Positions 9,439 to 18,481 of a DNA stretch of 64,000 bases are shown here, piece after piece. The stretch is from Vreelandella nigrificans. Lineage in GTDB: Bacteria; Pseudomonadota; Gammaproteobacteria; Pseudomonadales; Halomonadaceae. A program made the translations under genes and the position numbers. Positions within the stretch are counted from its first letter, which is position 1. Every line of letters starts with the position of its first letter. Where the stretch lies: positions 25,094 through 89,093 of the forward strand of contig NZ_NWUX01000019.1 in assembly GCF_002374315.1 (NCBI RefSeq), written 5' to 3'. The notes under the pieces are model-generated. The model saw only the letters and a program-made list of their open reading frames with translations, was not told the DNA's origin and searched no databases.

Positions 9439-10170
9439 ATGGGTAGGGCGTTTCAAAACCGTAAGGAATCCATGGCCAAAACGGCCGCTGCGAAAACCAA
9501 GGTTTATAGTAAGTACGGGCGTGAAATTTACGTCTGCGCTAAAGCCGGCGGCACAGACCCTAACGGCAACCTAGCGCTACGCGGTTTAATGGAGCGTGCA
9601 AAAAAAGATCAAGTGCCTTCACACGTGATCGATAAAGCACTGGATAAAGCCAGTGGCGCTGGCGGTGAAGATTTTTCAACGGCGCGCTATGAGGGTTTTG
9701 GCCCAGGCAATGCCATGGTGATTGTTGACTGCTTAACTGACAATCCTAACCGTACCTTCGGCGACGTACGTGGTTGCTTCACTAAAACCAAAAGTAAGAT
9801 TGGTACGCCCGGTAGCGTTAGCCATATGTTTGACCACTGCGCTATTTTCTCGTTTACCGGTAGTGACGAAGAAGCCGTGCTTGAAGCGCTAATGGAAGCC
9901 GATGTCGACGTTACCGATATCGAGCAGGAAGAGGGCCGTATTACCGTCTTCGCCCCGCATACCGACTACGCCAAAGCCAAACAGGCACTGCTGGATGCCT
10001 TTGGTGAGATCGATTTTGAAGTGGATGAAATTCAGTTTTTGCCGCAAAACACCACGCCGGTTGAAGGTGACGACGTGGTCATGTTCGAAAAACTGCTTGG
10101 CATGCTGAACGACCTGGATGACGTGCAAAACGTATTCCATAGTGCCGAGCTTCCCGCAGAGAGCGAGTAA
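9439..10170 (+). CDS. YebC/PmpR-family protein, YeeN type
   Basis: Member of the YebC/TACO1 family, first described as transcription factors and more recently as translation factors that ease ribosome stalling at proline stretches. The 243-residue protein starts [31 protein letters not shown], which is the YeeN-like variant rather than the canonical YebC start. It continues with [26 protein letters not shown] and the [19 protein letters not shown] core. The ATG follows AAAGGAC. It is monocistronic: upstream is a divergent exporter gene and downstream is the convergent MscS gene. Confidence 0.9.
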   Translation: MGRAFQNRKESMAKTAAAKTKVYSKYGREIYVCAKAGGTDPNGNLALRGLMERAKKDQVPSHVIDKALDKASGAGGEDFSTARYEGFGPGNAMVIVDCLTDNPNRTFGDVRGCFTKTKSKIGTPGSVSHMFDHCAIFSFTGSDEEAVLEALMEADVDVTDIEQEEGRITVFAPHTDYAKAKQALLDAFGEIDFEVDEIQFLPQNTTPVEGDDVVMFEKLLGMLNDLDDVQNVFHSAELPAESE

Positions 10171-10195
10171 ACCGTTAGCCTCGACTTAGCCCATC

Positions 10196-10264
10196 GCGGC
10201 TGGAAGAAGTGTTACCACTGTTCCAGCCGCTGCCATCTGCAATACGAATCACTGGGTTCGTATT
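10196..10264. other. Two hairpins between convergent genes
   Basis: Between the yebC-like and mscS stops there is a 10-bp perfect stem (10196-10205 with 10221-10230) that can extend inward, and an 8-bp stem (10241-10248 with 10257-10264). Neither is followed by a clear T-run on either strand. They may be bidirectional termination or RNA-stabilising structures. Confidence 0.4.
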
Positions 10265-11094
10265 CACTCTGTTACCGCGTTACGCGCGTAAAAGGCCGTA
10301 TCGGGCAACAACAGCGCTGGCTTAACCCCTGAGTCGCTAAGCACCTGCTTACCCCGTACGGTCAGATCGGTAACAAATAAAAACTGTTGGCGTGGGTCGA
10401 CGGGATAAGCGCGGATACGATAGTGAGTGCCCCAGGGTTTCTCTTCTGCTACGACAATAACGGGTCGGTCAAACTTGAGATATGCGCTGGTAAGTGCTAC
10501 ATCCCTCAAGATTTTACGTACCTTTTCTGCCTCATGCTCGGGATGCAGATAAAAACTTGCCACGCACTGTAAGCTGGAGCCACCGTTATTGGCATTGTGG
10601 ATTGCCGAATCCCACAGTTTGAGATGTGGCACTGCTACCAAATCATCATCTGGGGTTTGAATTTCTACGGTACGCATTCCAACGTGTTTCACCTCACCGT
10701 AAGTGCCCTCAATTTCAATCCAGTCACCTGGGCGATACGGCAGTTCAACGGCTGAGACCACTCCTGCAATCAGGCTGCTTACGTAATCTTTGAGGGCAAA
10801 GCCAATAGCTAAGCCAATTGCACCCAACAGCGTTATCATATTGCGTAATGAAGGTTCGATTACAATAGGCACAGCAATTGCCAGCGTGGTGATTAAAACA
10901 AGCAGTCGTGTGAGAGGCACGAGGGCAAAAACCCGGAAACGCATAGGCCCGTGTAATCGATTAGCTAGCCAGTTCAATCCCCGCTGGCTGGCAATAATCA
11001 GCAAAACGCTGATAACTAAAATCACTCCAAGGGTAATCAGCGCTTCGCTATCGATATCGTTAAACAGTCTGGCATACTGCTCTTTATCGTCCAT
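10264..11094 (-). CDS. Small mechanosensitive channel of the MscS family
   Basis: Osmotic-release channel of 276 residues with three N-terminal transmembrane helices: about 17-40, 55-80 and 86-112. The last is the Gly/Ala-rich pore helix MITLLGAIGLAIGFALKDYVSSLIAGVV. The beta-domain signature follows (YRPGDWIEIEGTYGEVKHVGMRTVEIQTPDDDLVAVPH), then a mixed alpha/beta C-terminus. This is the minimal MscS layout. The ATG follows AGGAG. It starts 8 bases after the stop of an unrecognised gene on the same strand, so the two are very probably co-transcribed. For a halophile such a channel would release solutes on hypo-osmotic shock. Confidence 0.92.
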   Translation of the reverse strand: MDDKEQYARLFNDIDSEALITLGVILVISVLLIIASQRGLNWLANRLHGPMRFRVFALVPLTRLLVLITTLAIAVPIVIEPSLRNMITLLGAIGLAIGFALKDYVSSLIAGVVSAVELPYRPGDWIEIEGTYGEVKHVGMRTVEIQTPDDDLVAVPHLKLWDSAIHNANNGGSSLQCVASFYLHPEHEAEKVRKILRDVALTSAYLKFDRPVIVVAEEKPWGTHYRIRAYPVDPRQQFLFVTDLTVRGKQVLSDSGVKPALLLPDTAFYARNAVTE

Positions 11095-11102
11095 CTGTAC
11101 TC

Positions 11103-12299
11103 CTAAAGCGCATCCACAAGGTAGTTCCGAGAGGCCAGCAACTGTCGCACGCTAGCGTAGCTTAATGGCGATACTTGCCAGCACCCCTGATGGCAGCAGA
11201 GTAGCCCCTGTCGGGCCAACGATAACCGTGCGTTTAACACTTCGTGGCGGGAAAATGGGAGTACGTCCCCTAGCGCCTGCTCCTCCAGCCCACCATGAAT
11301 TAGCAGCGTATGTAGCAGCAGCGTGGCCACATCCCCCGTTTCCGCAGGCAACTCTGCCTCTGCTAAAGCATCCAGTAACCACAGCTCCTGCGGGGGCTCT
11401 TGAGACAGTTCCTGGGATCGACCTTGAAAGTGTTTTGAACCATCACTTTCAGCAGGCTCACGTAGCCGTTCCCGCCAATAGTGCCATGCAATACCTAAGT
11501 GCCCACGGCAATGGGCTGCTAATTGCTGTAACTCTTTATAAGCCAATTTACTATGGCGACTTCTCACCAGGACTTGGTTTCCCGTACGCGTGCTATATAC
11601 AACCGGGGCATCCTGACGGGTGCGAACAATACTGGCAAAGTAATGTGCTAACTGCTCCCCTTCCATAGCTTGCAAGGTAAATACTGGAGCACTATCAAGG
11701 CCAACTACCTGCTGTAAGTATGCGTATGTCCAGCTGTCACAGCCAATCACCCCCCTCCCCATACGGCCACTAAGCACGCGTTCCAATAGTTCACGCACCC
11801 CTTGTAAGCCTTGTGTATGGCGTAGAAAGCACCGTTCTAATGTAGGTAATGCCCAGACAGGCTGCGCTTCGCAACACGCTATCCACTCAAGATTTCCATC
11901 AGAAATCTCTTGATAAGTAGGCATGGTCAAGCAGCTAACCCCCTGCTGCTGCGCCCAGTGGCGAACCACGGAGCCATGCCCACCATGAGGTGGAGTAATA
12001 AAAAACACCACCGGATGCTCTTCTAAACCCTGCTGGTAAAGTACCTGGGAAAAAGCCATAGCCACAGGTGACCAATCCACTTCAGGCACCAAGTGCGCAA
12101 GTTTCAACTCAGGTAACTGTCGAAGTTCGCTCTCTTGCTTCGCTTTACGCTCTGCGGGCTCTCTACCGGCTATCCAGCGGGTTACTGCTCGCCAACTACG
12201 CCGCCACTGGCTAGCCTGAGTCTGCTCCGGTGTGCAAAACTGCGTTAGTTCGATCACTTCCCACAGCGATGTAGCATCTTTGGTTGAACACTTCGCCAT
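11103..12299 (-). CDS. Unrecognised protein with degenerate P-loop and winged-helix-like end, upstream of mscS
   Basis: I do not recognise this 398-residue protein. It is soluble, without signal peptide or membrane helices. Residues about 98-112 (VVFFITPPHGGHGSV) look like the beta-strand and Gly-rich loop of a P-loop NTPase but lack the Walker A lysine. RGVIGCDSWTYAYL near residue 190 resembles a degenerate Walker B strand. The last 90 residues (LLHTLLIHGGLEEQALGDVL, then ARLSLARQGLLCCHQGCWQVSP) resemble a winged helix. The overall plan is that of an ORC/STAND-like ATPase that has lost catalysis. This is inference from patterns only. Its tight linkage to the MscS gene suggests a joint role. 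Confidence 0.6.
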   Translation of the reverse strand: MAKCSTKDATSLWEVIELTQFCTPEQTQASQWRRSWRAVTRWIAGREPAERKAKQESELRQLPELKLAHLVPEVDWSPVAMAFSQVLYQQGLEEHPVVFFITPPHGGHGSVVRHWAQQQGVSCLTMPTYQEISDGNLEWIACCEAQPVWALPTLERCFLRHTQGLQGVRELLERVLSGRMGRGVIGCDSWTYAYLQQVVGLDSAPVFTLQAMEGEQLAHYFASIVRTRQDAPVVYSTRTGNQVLVRSRHSKLAYKELQQLAAHCRGHLGIAWHYWRERLREPAESDGSKHFQGRSQELSQEPPQELWLLDALAEAELPAETGDVATLLLHTLLIHGGLEEQALGDVLPFSRHEVLNARLSLARQGLLCCHQGCWQVSPLSYASVRQLLASRNYLVDAL

Positions 12300-12452
12300 A
12301 AGGCTACCTTAGGCTGGAAATAATTAAGATTAGCACGTCTCTGCCTAAATACGTGGCGGAGCAAGCCGAACTTATCGCCAAAAATGAAGTCGCTAGTAAT
12401 AGGAGCTTTATTAATAGCTGTTCTATACAAACGCGACACACTGGGGGCACAG

Positions 12453-12719
12453 ATGAGCGTGGTAAACGTCACCATGGGAGAGCTACATGAGAAGCTTGCA
12501 AAGTGCATTGCCGGGGAGCGAGTGCTCATTGAACACGACGGCAATCGCTTTAGTGCACGTATTCAACATGTCGGCATGACAGGCGTAAAAGTAATCCCTG
12601 AAACACAGATTAAAAATAGCACCGGCGACCCAGGCGATGTGGAGGGCGTCACGGTACCCTACGACGAGATATGGGAGCTTGAAGTAAAAGGCGTGGTATA
12701 TAGCCGCTTACCCAACTAG
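12453..12719 (+). CDS. Small protein of unknown function, 88 residues
   Basis: Predicted soluble 88-residue protein that starts MSVVNVTMGELHEKLAKCIAGERVLIEHDGNRF and reads like a compact alpha/beta fold with a final strand pair (WELEVKGVVYSRL). The frame stays open upstream to an ATG at 12384, but the extension is short, hydrophobic and lacks a good ribosome-binding site. The ATG at 12453 has a weak one (GGGGG). It is convergent with the Nudix gene, 33 bases apart. No family recognised. Confidence 0.55.
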   Translation: MSVVNVTMGELHEKLAKCIAGERVLIEHDGNRFSARIQHVGMTGVKVIPETQIKNSTGDPGDVEGVTVPYDEIWELEVKGVVYSRLPN

Positions 12720-12752
12720 TGCTAGCACTAGTAAGCGATAGCGCTTTTGTGC

Positions 12753-13286
12753 CTAGCAACCCAATGCAGCGGCTACACGTTCTAGCACTAGTGTTTCGCG
12801 GTGAATTGAAAAGCCCATTGTGGCAGGCTTACTAGCCATTACACTACGGTTATGGCGCAGTGCATCTTCAAGCGAAACCCACTGCGCTGCCATGCCGTTA
12901 GCTGCCTCGTAATCTTCCAGCTTTGCCTCGCCTAACGTATTGCCAATTTGGCAATTAAACCAATGGGAGGTTTGAAACATCACATCCCACTCCTTTTTCC
13001 AGGTCGGGGTATATTCTGTCACGTAGCCAAAATGTGATGTTACTTGAATATCTTGAGCCCCCGTCTCTTCATACAGCTCGCGATGCAAGCCAACTTCAGG
13101 GCTTTCGCCAGCATCTATACCACCGCCGGGAAAGCTAAAGTCGTCATAACGCTCGGTGTAGAGCAACAAAATATTGTCATTACGGGTAACGATGGCACGT
13201 GAGGCTTCACGCTTTAGCACTCGCATTTTCTCTAAAGCAGGCGAGGCGGATAGTGCCTCGTGAACAAGGTGAGCAATGTGCTGCAT
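12753..13286 (-). CDS. Nudix hydrolase
   Basis: Pyrophosphohydrolase acting on a nucleoside-diphosphate derivative, substrate unknown. The complete Nudix box G-x5-E-x7-REUxEExGU is present at about residues 55-77 (GGIDAGESPEVGLHRELYEETGA). The 177-residue length is normal. A segment after the box (YVTEYTPTWKKEWDVMFQTSHWFNC) is typical of the substrate-recognition half. The ATG follows CAGGG. It sits downstream of the MDR oxidoreductase gene on the same strand, but a terminator-like hairpin between them suggests separate transcription. Confidence 0.9.
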   Translation of the reverse strand: MQHIAHLVHEALSASPALEKMRVLKREASRAIVTRNDNILLLYTERYDDFSFPGGGIDAGESPEVGLHRELYEETGAQDIQVTSHFGYVTEYTPTWKKEWDVMFQTSHWFNCQIGNTLGEAKLEDYEAANGMAAQWVSLEDALRHNRSVMASKPATMGFSIHRETLVLERVAAALGC

Positions 13287-13300
13287 GGGTAACCCTGGAA

Positions 13301-13335
13301 AATAAAAGCGGCCATTCTACGCAAATGGCCGCTTT
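13301..13335 (-). terminator. Terminator of the MDR oxidoreductase gene
   Basis: A perfect 12-bp stem (13305-13316 with 13324-13335, loop of 7) is followed on the minus strand by TTTATTTT. It stands between the stop of the oxidoreductase gene and the Nudix start. Confidence 0.75.
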
Positions 13336-13379
13336 AGTTCACTCGCTCAATTAATTACTTCATGAGCAGGTTTGAGCAC

Positions 13380-14387
13380 TTAAAATGTTAAGCAGATTTT
13401 GCCAAAGTGCTTACCCGACTCTTGATGGCGGAATGCATTAGCAATCTCTTGCAATGCAAACTCTCGGTCGATCACGGGCCGAAGGTTAGACGCTTCAATG
13501 GCACGAATCATCTCGATTTGATGACGACGGCTGCCCACAATTAGCCCCTGCAGCCTAGCCTGTTTGGCCATTAGCTTAGCGGTGGGGATCTCTCCTTCAC
13601 GCCCAGTGAGTATGCCAATTAACGAAATATGTCCGCCAATTTTCACTGCATCAATCGACTGCGGTAGCGTGCCAGAGCCACCTACTTCAACCACGTGGTC
13701 CACGCCTTCACCATTGGTTAATGCCTTAACCGCCTTACCCCAGTTCGGCGTCTCTTTATAGTTGATGGTGTGCTCAGCTCCCAGCTCTCGCAGGCGGGCC
13801 AGTTTTTCATTGGAAGACGACGTAGCAATCACCCTTGCTCCCATCATCTTGGCAAACTGCAGCGCAAAGATGGAGACGCCACCAGTGCCTAACACCAGCA
13901 CGGTATCACCGGCTTTAATACCGCCATCTACCACCAACGCACGCCAAGCGGTCAAGCCTGCTGTGGTTAGTGTTGCGGACTCCGCATGGCTGTACCCCTT
14001 GGGCTGGTGGGTAAACCAAGTGGCCGGGCGGATAATCTGTTCCCGGGCGTAGCCATCAACGCCATCCCCAGGCGTGGTGGTGAAGTCACCTATTCGCGCC
14101 AGGCCTTCAAGCCAGTCAGGGAAGAAGGTAGACACCACGGCATCTCCTACCGCGAACTCACTAACGCCCTCACCAACGGCTTCAACAACCCCAGCCCCGT
14201 CAGACATAGGAATACGGCCATCGTCAGTGGGGATCATCCCCGCTACCACAGCATAGTCGTGAAAATTAAGCGAACTAGCGTGCAGGCGTACTTTGATCTC
14301 GCCAGGACCAGGCTCACCCGGTGCGGCTAACTCAACCAGGCTCAGTTTATCTAAACCGCCAGGCTGCTGAAGCTGAATGGCGTACAT
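13380..14387 (-). CDS. Zinc-free MDR-family NAD(P)-dependent oxidoreductase
   Basis: Medium-chain dehydrogenase/reductase of 335 residues. It has a GroES-like N-terminal domain, a Rossmann domain with VLVLGTGGVSIFALQFAKMMGARVIATSS, and the family's C-terminal GKICLTF end. The position normally held by the catalytic zinc ligand is Asn in HASSLNFHDYAVV and the structural-zinc Cys cluster is absent, so this is a zinc-independent quinone-reductase-like member. An excellent AGGAGG ribosome-binding site precedes the ATG. An operator-like palindrome lies 41 bases upstream. Substrate unknown; quinones or reactive aldehydes and enones are plausible. Confidence 0.85.
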   Translation of the reverse strand: MYAIQLQQPGGLDKLSLVELAAPGEPGPGEIKVRLHASSLNFHDYAVVAGMIPTDDGRIPMSDGAGVVEAVGEGVSEFAVGDAVVSTFFPDWLEGLARIGDFTTTPGDGVDGYAREQIIRPATWFTHQPKGYSHAESATLTTAGLTAWRALVVDGGIKAGDTVLVLGTGGVSIFALQFAKMMGARVIATSSSNEKLARLRELGAEHTINYKETPNWGKAVKALTNGEGVDHVVEVGGSGTLPQSIDAVKIGGHISLIGILTGREGEIPTAKLMAKQARLQGLIVGSRRHQIEMIRAIEASNLRPVIDREFALQEIANAFRHQESGKHFGKICLTF

Positions 14388-14427
14388 CGTTACCTCCTGT
14401 AAAACGGGCTATGTTAAACATGCGCTA

Positions 14428-14442
14428 TAAGCGACCGGTCTA
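14428..14442 (-). promoter_or_regulatory. Operator-like palindrome upstream of the MDR gene
   Basis: The minus strand reads TAGACCGGTCGCTTA, centred on the perfect palindrome GACCGGTC (14433-14440), 41 bases before the oxidoreductase ATG and just past the ABC exporter stop. The same 15-mer with one change recurs at 45250-45264. The form suits a dimeric regulator such as a TetR-family protein (inference). Confidence 0.5.
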
Positions 14443-14445
14443 ATT

Positions 14446-16362
14446 CTACATGGAGGCATTGTAGTCAAGATCAAGGTCGTGCAGCTCACTCTCTTCAAGA
14501 TCATGTCCTAAAAAACCACCCGACTGGCGCTTCCATAAGCCAGCGTAAATACCATTTTGCGCTAACAGTTCCTGATGGGTGCCGCTCTCTACCATGCGCC
14601 CCTCATCCACCACAATCAAACGGTCAAGCATGGCAATGGTAGAAAGTCGGTGGGCTATCGCGATCACTGTCTTGCCCTCCATCAGTGCATCCAACTGCTC
14701 TTGGATGGCAGCCTCAACTTCAGAATCCAACGCGGAAGTAGCTTCATCCAGTACAAGAATAGGCGCGTTTTTAAGCAGCACACGGGCAATGGCAATGCGC
14801 TGACGCTGGCCACCGGAGAGCTTAACGCCACGCTCGCCCACGTGAGCATCCAGGCCACGCCGCCCTTTGGGGTCGACCAAATCATTGATAAAGCTATCGG
14901 CATGGGCACGGCAAACGGCCTGCCACACCTCGTCGTCACTAGCGTGTGGGGTACCATAGCGAATATTATCCCGCAGCGAGCGGTGCAGTAACGAAGTATC
15001 CTGAGTCACCATCCCTATCTGATGGCGCAGCGAGGTCTGAGTGACTTCGGCAATATTCTGCCCGTCGATTAAAATCCGCCCACCTTGTAGGTCATAAAAG
15101 CGCAGTAGCAGGTTTGCCAGGGTCGACTTGCCCGCCCCAGAACGGCCAATCAGGCCAATTTTCTCACCGGGCTTAATGGTCAAACTTAGCCCATCAAAGA
15201 CGTTCTTACTTTCACCTTTTGCTTGAGCATACTGAAAACGCAGCGCCTCAAACACAATCTCACCGCTAGGCACGACAAGCGCTTTGGCATTAGGCGCATC
15301 TTTGATCGTTGGCTCCTGAGCAATGGTATTCATGCCATCCTGTACCGTACCAATATTTTCAAACAGCCCGGCCACTTCCCATAAAATCCAGTCAGACATA
15401 AAACGAATACGCATCACCAGCGCTATGGCAATTGCCAGCACGCCTAAAGAGATGACGTCCATGTACCAAGCGCTAATCGCCATACCCGCAGTACCCACCA
15501 GCAGCAGGGTGTTGAGCAGCGTTAAGCACACGCTCATCACTGTGACCAGACGCATCTGGCGGTGTACAGTAACCATAAAGCCTTCCATGGCATCTTTGGC
15601 ATAGCCCTGTTCACGTTCGGTATCTGCGAAAAGCTTAATGGTTTGGATATTGCTGTAACTATCCACCACACGGCCGGTCATCTGCGCACGGGCGTCAGCT
15701 TGTGCCATGGAGACATCTCGCAGTCGTGGAACAAAAAAGCGCATAATGCTCAAATAGCCAACTAGCCATAGACCAAGGGGCAACAGCAGCCATGGGTCGG
15801 CACGGCCCAGCAAAATTGCCGCTCCAGTAAAGTAGACGATGGCATAGACCATCAAATCCATCACCTTAGTGACGGTTTCACGGATCGCCAGCGCCGTTTG
15901 CATGACTTTTTGCGACACCCGGCCAGCGAACTCATCCTGATAAAATGCCAAACTTTGACTGAGCATGTGGCGGTGGGACAGCCAGCGGCCAATCATCGGG
16001 TAGTTGCCAAAAATAGTCTGGTGGTTCACCAACGATTGCATGAGCACCAACAGCGGTAAGCCAAGGATAACCGCAAGGCCAATGCCCGCCAGCCAGAGGC
16101 CGTTGTCTCCCCAGAAGTCAGTTCGATCAACGCTGCTCAACCAGTCGACCAGCTCTCCCATATAGCCGAAAAATACTACTTCCGCAGTGGAAACCAGCGC
16201 TGTCAACAGTGACATAACCAGCAGCCACGGCCATACGGGCCGTGAAAAGTGCCAAATAAAGGGCAGTAACCCGTTCGGCGGCGTTGAGATTTCGCCTTCA
16301 GGGTAAGGGCTTACTCGCTCCTCAAAATAACGGAACAGTGGCGTGAGCAGACGTGACAGCAT
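14446..16362 (-). CDS. ABC exporter, fused membrane and ATPase domains
   Basis: Half-size type IV ABC exporter of 638 residues that should work as a homodimer in the inner membrane. Six transmembrane helices span about residues 35-350. The nucleotide-binding domain has Walker A GRSGAGKST near 405, the LSGGQRQRIAIARV signature near 514, Walker B ILVLDEATSALD near 535 and the switch His in IAHRLSTI. The family includes MsbA-like lipid flippases and multidrug exporters. The extended N-terminus and C-terminus (LGHDLEESELHDLDLDYN) resemble a group annotated as multidrug exporters. An AAGGAC ribosome-binding site precedes the ATG. Substrate not readable. Confidence 0.9.
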   Translation of the reverse strand: MLSRLLTPLFRYFEERVSPYPEGEISTPPNGLLPFIWHFSRPVWPWLLVMSLLTALVSTAEVVFFGYMGELVDWLSSVDRTDFWGDNGLWLAGIGLAVILGLPLLVLMQSLVNHQTIFGNYPMIGRWLSHRHMLSQSLAFYQDEFAGRVSQKVMQTALAIRETVTKVMDLMVYAIVYFTGAAILLGRADPWLLLPLGLWLVGYLSIMRFFVPRLRDVSMAQADARAQMTGRVVDSYSNIQTIKLFADTEREQGYAKDAMEGFMVTVHRQMRLVTVMSVCLTLLNTLLLVGTAGMAISAWYMDVISLGVLAIAIALVMRIRFMSDWILWEVAGLFENIGTVQDGMNTIAQEPTIKDAPNAKALVVPSGEIVFEALRFQYAQAKGESKNVFDGLSLTIKPGEKIGLIGRSGAGKSTLANLLLRFYDLQGGRILIDGQNIAEVTQTSLRHQIGMVTQDTSLLHRSLRDNIRYGTPHASDDEVWQAVCRAHADSFINDLVDPKGRRGLDAHVGERGVKLSGGQRQRIAIARVLLKNAPILVLDEATSALDSEVEAAIQEQLDALMEGKTVIAIAHRLSTIAMLDRLIVVDEGRMVESGTHQELLAQNGIYAGLWKRQSGGFLGHDLEESELHDLDLDYNASM

Positions 16363-16419
16363 AAGAGGTCCTTACGTTACTCGTGAGACAGAAGTAGAGA
16401 TTAGCAGAAGCGGGAAGGA

Positions 16420-17451
16420 CTAGCGGCGTAGCAGCCAGCGCGCCCAAAATGGGGCCACAATCATCAGCGTTATCATGCGTAGCAGGTGGTGAAAGGCTAC
16501 AAATACCGGATCAATATTCAATGCCACAGCCAGAATGGCCATTTCACCAATCCCACCAGGTGCCAGTGCTAGTAGCGCGACATCACGCCCCACACCTAGT
16601 GCTTGGTGGATTAACTCAGCGAAAAATGCCAGTACCATCAATGCCAGCAATGTGGCAAACCCAGATTGCCACAAATAGCGCCCCAATAACCGCCGAGTCA
16701 TCCCTTGAAAGCGTGAACCAATGGCACTGCCCAATACCCACAGCATCAGGTTCATCCCCCAGCTAGGGAGCGTTAGGCTGGCAAGGTTAAATCCCGACAG
16801 CAGCGCTGCCATAAGGAGTGGTGTTAGTAGCGCTGCGCTAGGAATACGCAGCCAACGACCCAATGGTAGGAGTAAAGGGATCGTCAGCAGCATCCAGCCG
16901 TGTGCTAACACAGTATCCGCAGGGCCAAGCTGCCCTTCACCGCCTTCAAACGCCCAGAAGAGCGGGGGTAAAAAAAGAATGACTAAAACAATCCGCAGCG
17001 ACTGAGCAATAGCGATACGCTGGGGGTCACCGCCACACTTATCGCCCAGCATGATCATTGCTGTCATGGCGCCAGGTGCGGCTCCAAACCAAGCGCTTAC
17101 AGGGTCAAAACCACAGCGCCGATACCAGGCTGCGGCCACGGCCGTAGAGGCCGCTACACCTAACAGTAAAAGCACGGATGAAACAGGCCAGTCCAATACC
17201 CGCTGGGCCAGCTCCGGCGTAACCTGACTACCAAGTACTAACCCCATCACCGCCAAAAACACGTTGCGCAGTGGTTCGGGCACGCCAACGTTAACGCCTC
17301 TCGCTGACAGTAGTAGATTGGCAATTAGCGGACCTAGCATCCAAGCCAGCGGCAAGCCCATGAGCTGAAACAACACACCACCGACGGCGCCTACACCAAG
17401 CGATGCGACAAGCGCTTTTGCACTCCCTGCTTTGAAACGTATGCCCTTCAC
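16420..17451 (-). CDS. AbrB-family membrane protein
   Basis: Polytopic inner-membrane protein of 343 residues with about ten transmembrane helices in two similar halves, as in the AbrB (AidB regulator/ammonia-monooxygenase-like) family. Repeated family motifs are GALFQLMGLPLAWMLGPL-like residues 25-45, WFGAAPGAMTAMIMLGDKCGGDPQRIAIAQSLRI near 138 and ALAPGGIGEMAILAVALNIDPVFVAFHHLLR near 297. The start is a GTG behind a G-rich stretch. Members are probable transporters of unsettled substrate. It stands alone between the ABC exporter and the RIO kinase gene. Confidence 0.82.
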   Translation of the reverse strand: MKGIRFKAGSAKALVASLGVGAVGGVLFQLMGLPLAWMLGPLIANLLLSARGVNVGVPEPLRNVFLAVMGLVLGSQVTPELAQRVLDWPVSSVLLLLGVAASTAVAAAWYRRCGFDPVSAWFGAAPGAMTAMIMLGDKCGGDPQRIAIAQSLRIVLVILFLPPLFWAFEGGEGQLGPADTVLAHGWMLLTIPLLLPLGRWLRIPSAALLTPLLMAALLSGFNLASLTLPSWGMNLMLWVLGSAIGSRFQGMTRRLLGRYLWQSGFATLLALMVLAFFAELIHQALGVGRDVALLALAPGGIGEMAILAVALNIDPVFVAFHHLLRMITLMIVAPFWARWLLRR

Positions 17452-17573
17452 ACGCCCCCCGCTGATTAACTCTGGTCATGCCACAGGATAGTTACCCTGC
17501 TAAGCGTCCCGGTTAGCTTACCAGTTTTGGGCTAGCTTGGGGTTAGAAAGGCACCAAAGGCCCTAATATGGCC

Positions 17574-18431
17574 TTAATCTTCATCATCATCGTCACGCAG
17601 ACGCGCCTGGCGCTCAGCTTCTTCCTCTTTGGCGTCATCAATCACTTCCATCAGCTCATCTACGTTAGCAATGTGGCTGTCGAACTCAAAATGACCGGTC
17701 AGTTTGCTATCAGGGTGCAGCTTGCCTGCCTCGTACAGCGCCCACATCTCTTTGCCGTAGTGGGTGGTTAGCAACTCAGGGGCAAAGCGGCCAAAGTAGG
17801 CACGCATATTGTCCACATCGCGCTCCAGCATAGCAGCGGCGCTATTATTGCCAGCGGCATCTACGGCTTGGGGAAGGTCGATAATCACCGGGCCTTCAGC
17901 ATCTACCAGCACGTTGAATTCCGATAAATCACCATGAATCAAACCAGCGCAAAGCATTCGCACCACGTCTTGAATCACTTTGGCGTGATAGCGTAGAGCC
18001 TGCTCTTGCGTTAGGGTCACTTCGTCCAGACGCGGCGCCACATTGCCATCAGCATCACTGATCATTTCCATCAGCAACACACCATCGACAAACCCATGAG
18101 GCTCAGGCACGCGTACATCAGCGGCAGCAAGACGGTATAGCGCATCTACTTCTGCATTGAGCCATGCCTGCTCTTGCTCTTTTTGGCCATAGCGGGTTTT
18201 TTTAGCCATCGCTCTTGAACGACGGCTATTACGCTCCTTACGCCCCTCTTGATATTGAACCGCCTGCTTAAAACTACGCTGTTTAGCTTCTTTGAAAACT
18301 TTGGCACAGCGCACTTCATCACCACAGCGCACTACATAGACCTGCGCTTCCTTACCACTCATCAGTTGCACCAGCACCTCATCGATCATTCCATCATCGA
18401 CCAAGGGCTGTAATCGTTTGGGGGTTTTCAT
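17574..18431 (-). CDS. RIO1-type serine protein kinase
   Basis: Bacterial RIO kinase of 285 residues. It shows MSGKEAQVYVVRCGDEVRCAKVFKEA with the phosphate-binding region and Lys, the catalytic loop LIHGDLSEFNVLV, and the metal-binding IIDLPQAVD in place of DFG, all diagnostic of RIO proteins. I start it at the ATG at 18431 (MKTPKRLQPLVDDGMIDEV), which matches Pseudomonas homologues; the longer frame begins only at a TTG. The C-terminus is strongly acidic (EEEAERQARLRDDDDED). It follows dbpA on the same strand, 50 bases away. RIO proteins act in ribosome maturation in eukaryotes and archaea. Confidence 0.88.
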   Translation of the reverse strand: MKTPKRLQPLVDDGMIDEVLVQLMSGKEAQVYVVRCGDEVRCAKVFKEAKQRSFKQAVQYQEGRKERNSRRSRAMAKKTRYGQKEQEQAWLNAEVDALYRLAAADVRVPEPHGFVDGVLLMEMISDADGNVAPRLDEVTLTQEQALRYHAKVIQDVVRMLCAGLIHGDLSEFNVLVDAEGPVIIDLPQAVDAAGNNSAAAMLERDVDNMRAYFGRFAPELLTTHYGKEMWALYEAGKLHPDSKLTGHFEFDSHIANVDELMEVIDDAKEEEAERQARLRDDDDED

Positions 18432-18481
18432 GGTTAGCTGCGTCGGCTCCTCTTTACTATCTGAGCTCAATCATTAGGAGC

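Noticed and set aside
10196..10230. Calling the hairpin a rho-independent terminator
   Set aside because: The stem is strong but no T-run follows on either strand, so it is listed only as a hairpin.
11165..11668. 167-residue plus-strand frame opposite the unrecognised mscS-linked gene
   Set aside because: It is Pro/Ala-rich and of low complexity with no motif, while the minus-strand frame has coherent secondary-structure patterns and close coupling to mscS.
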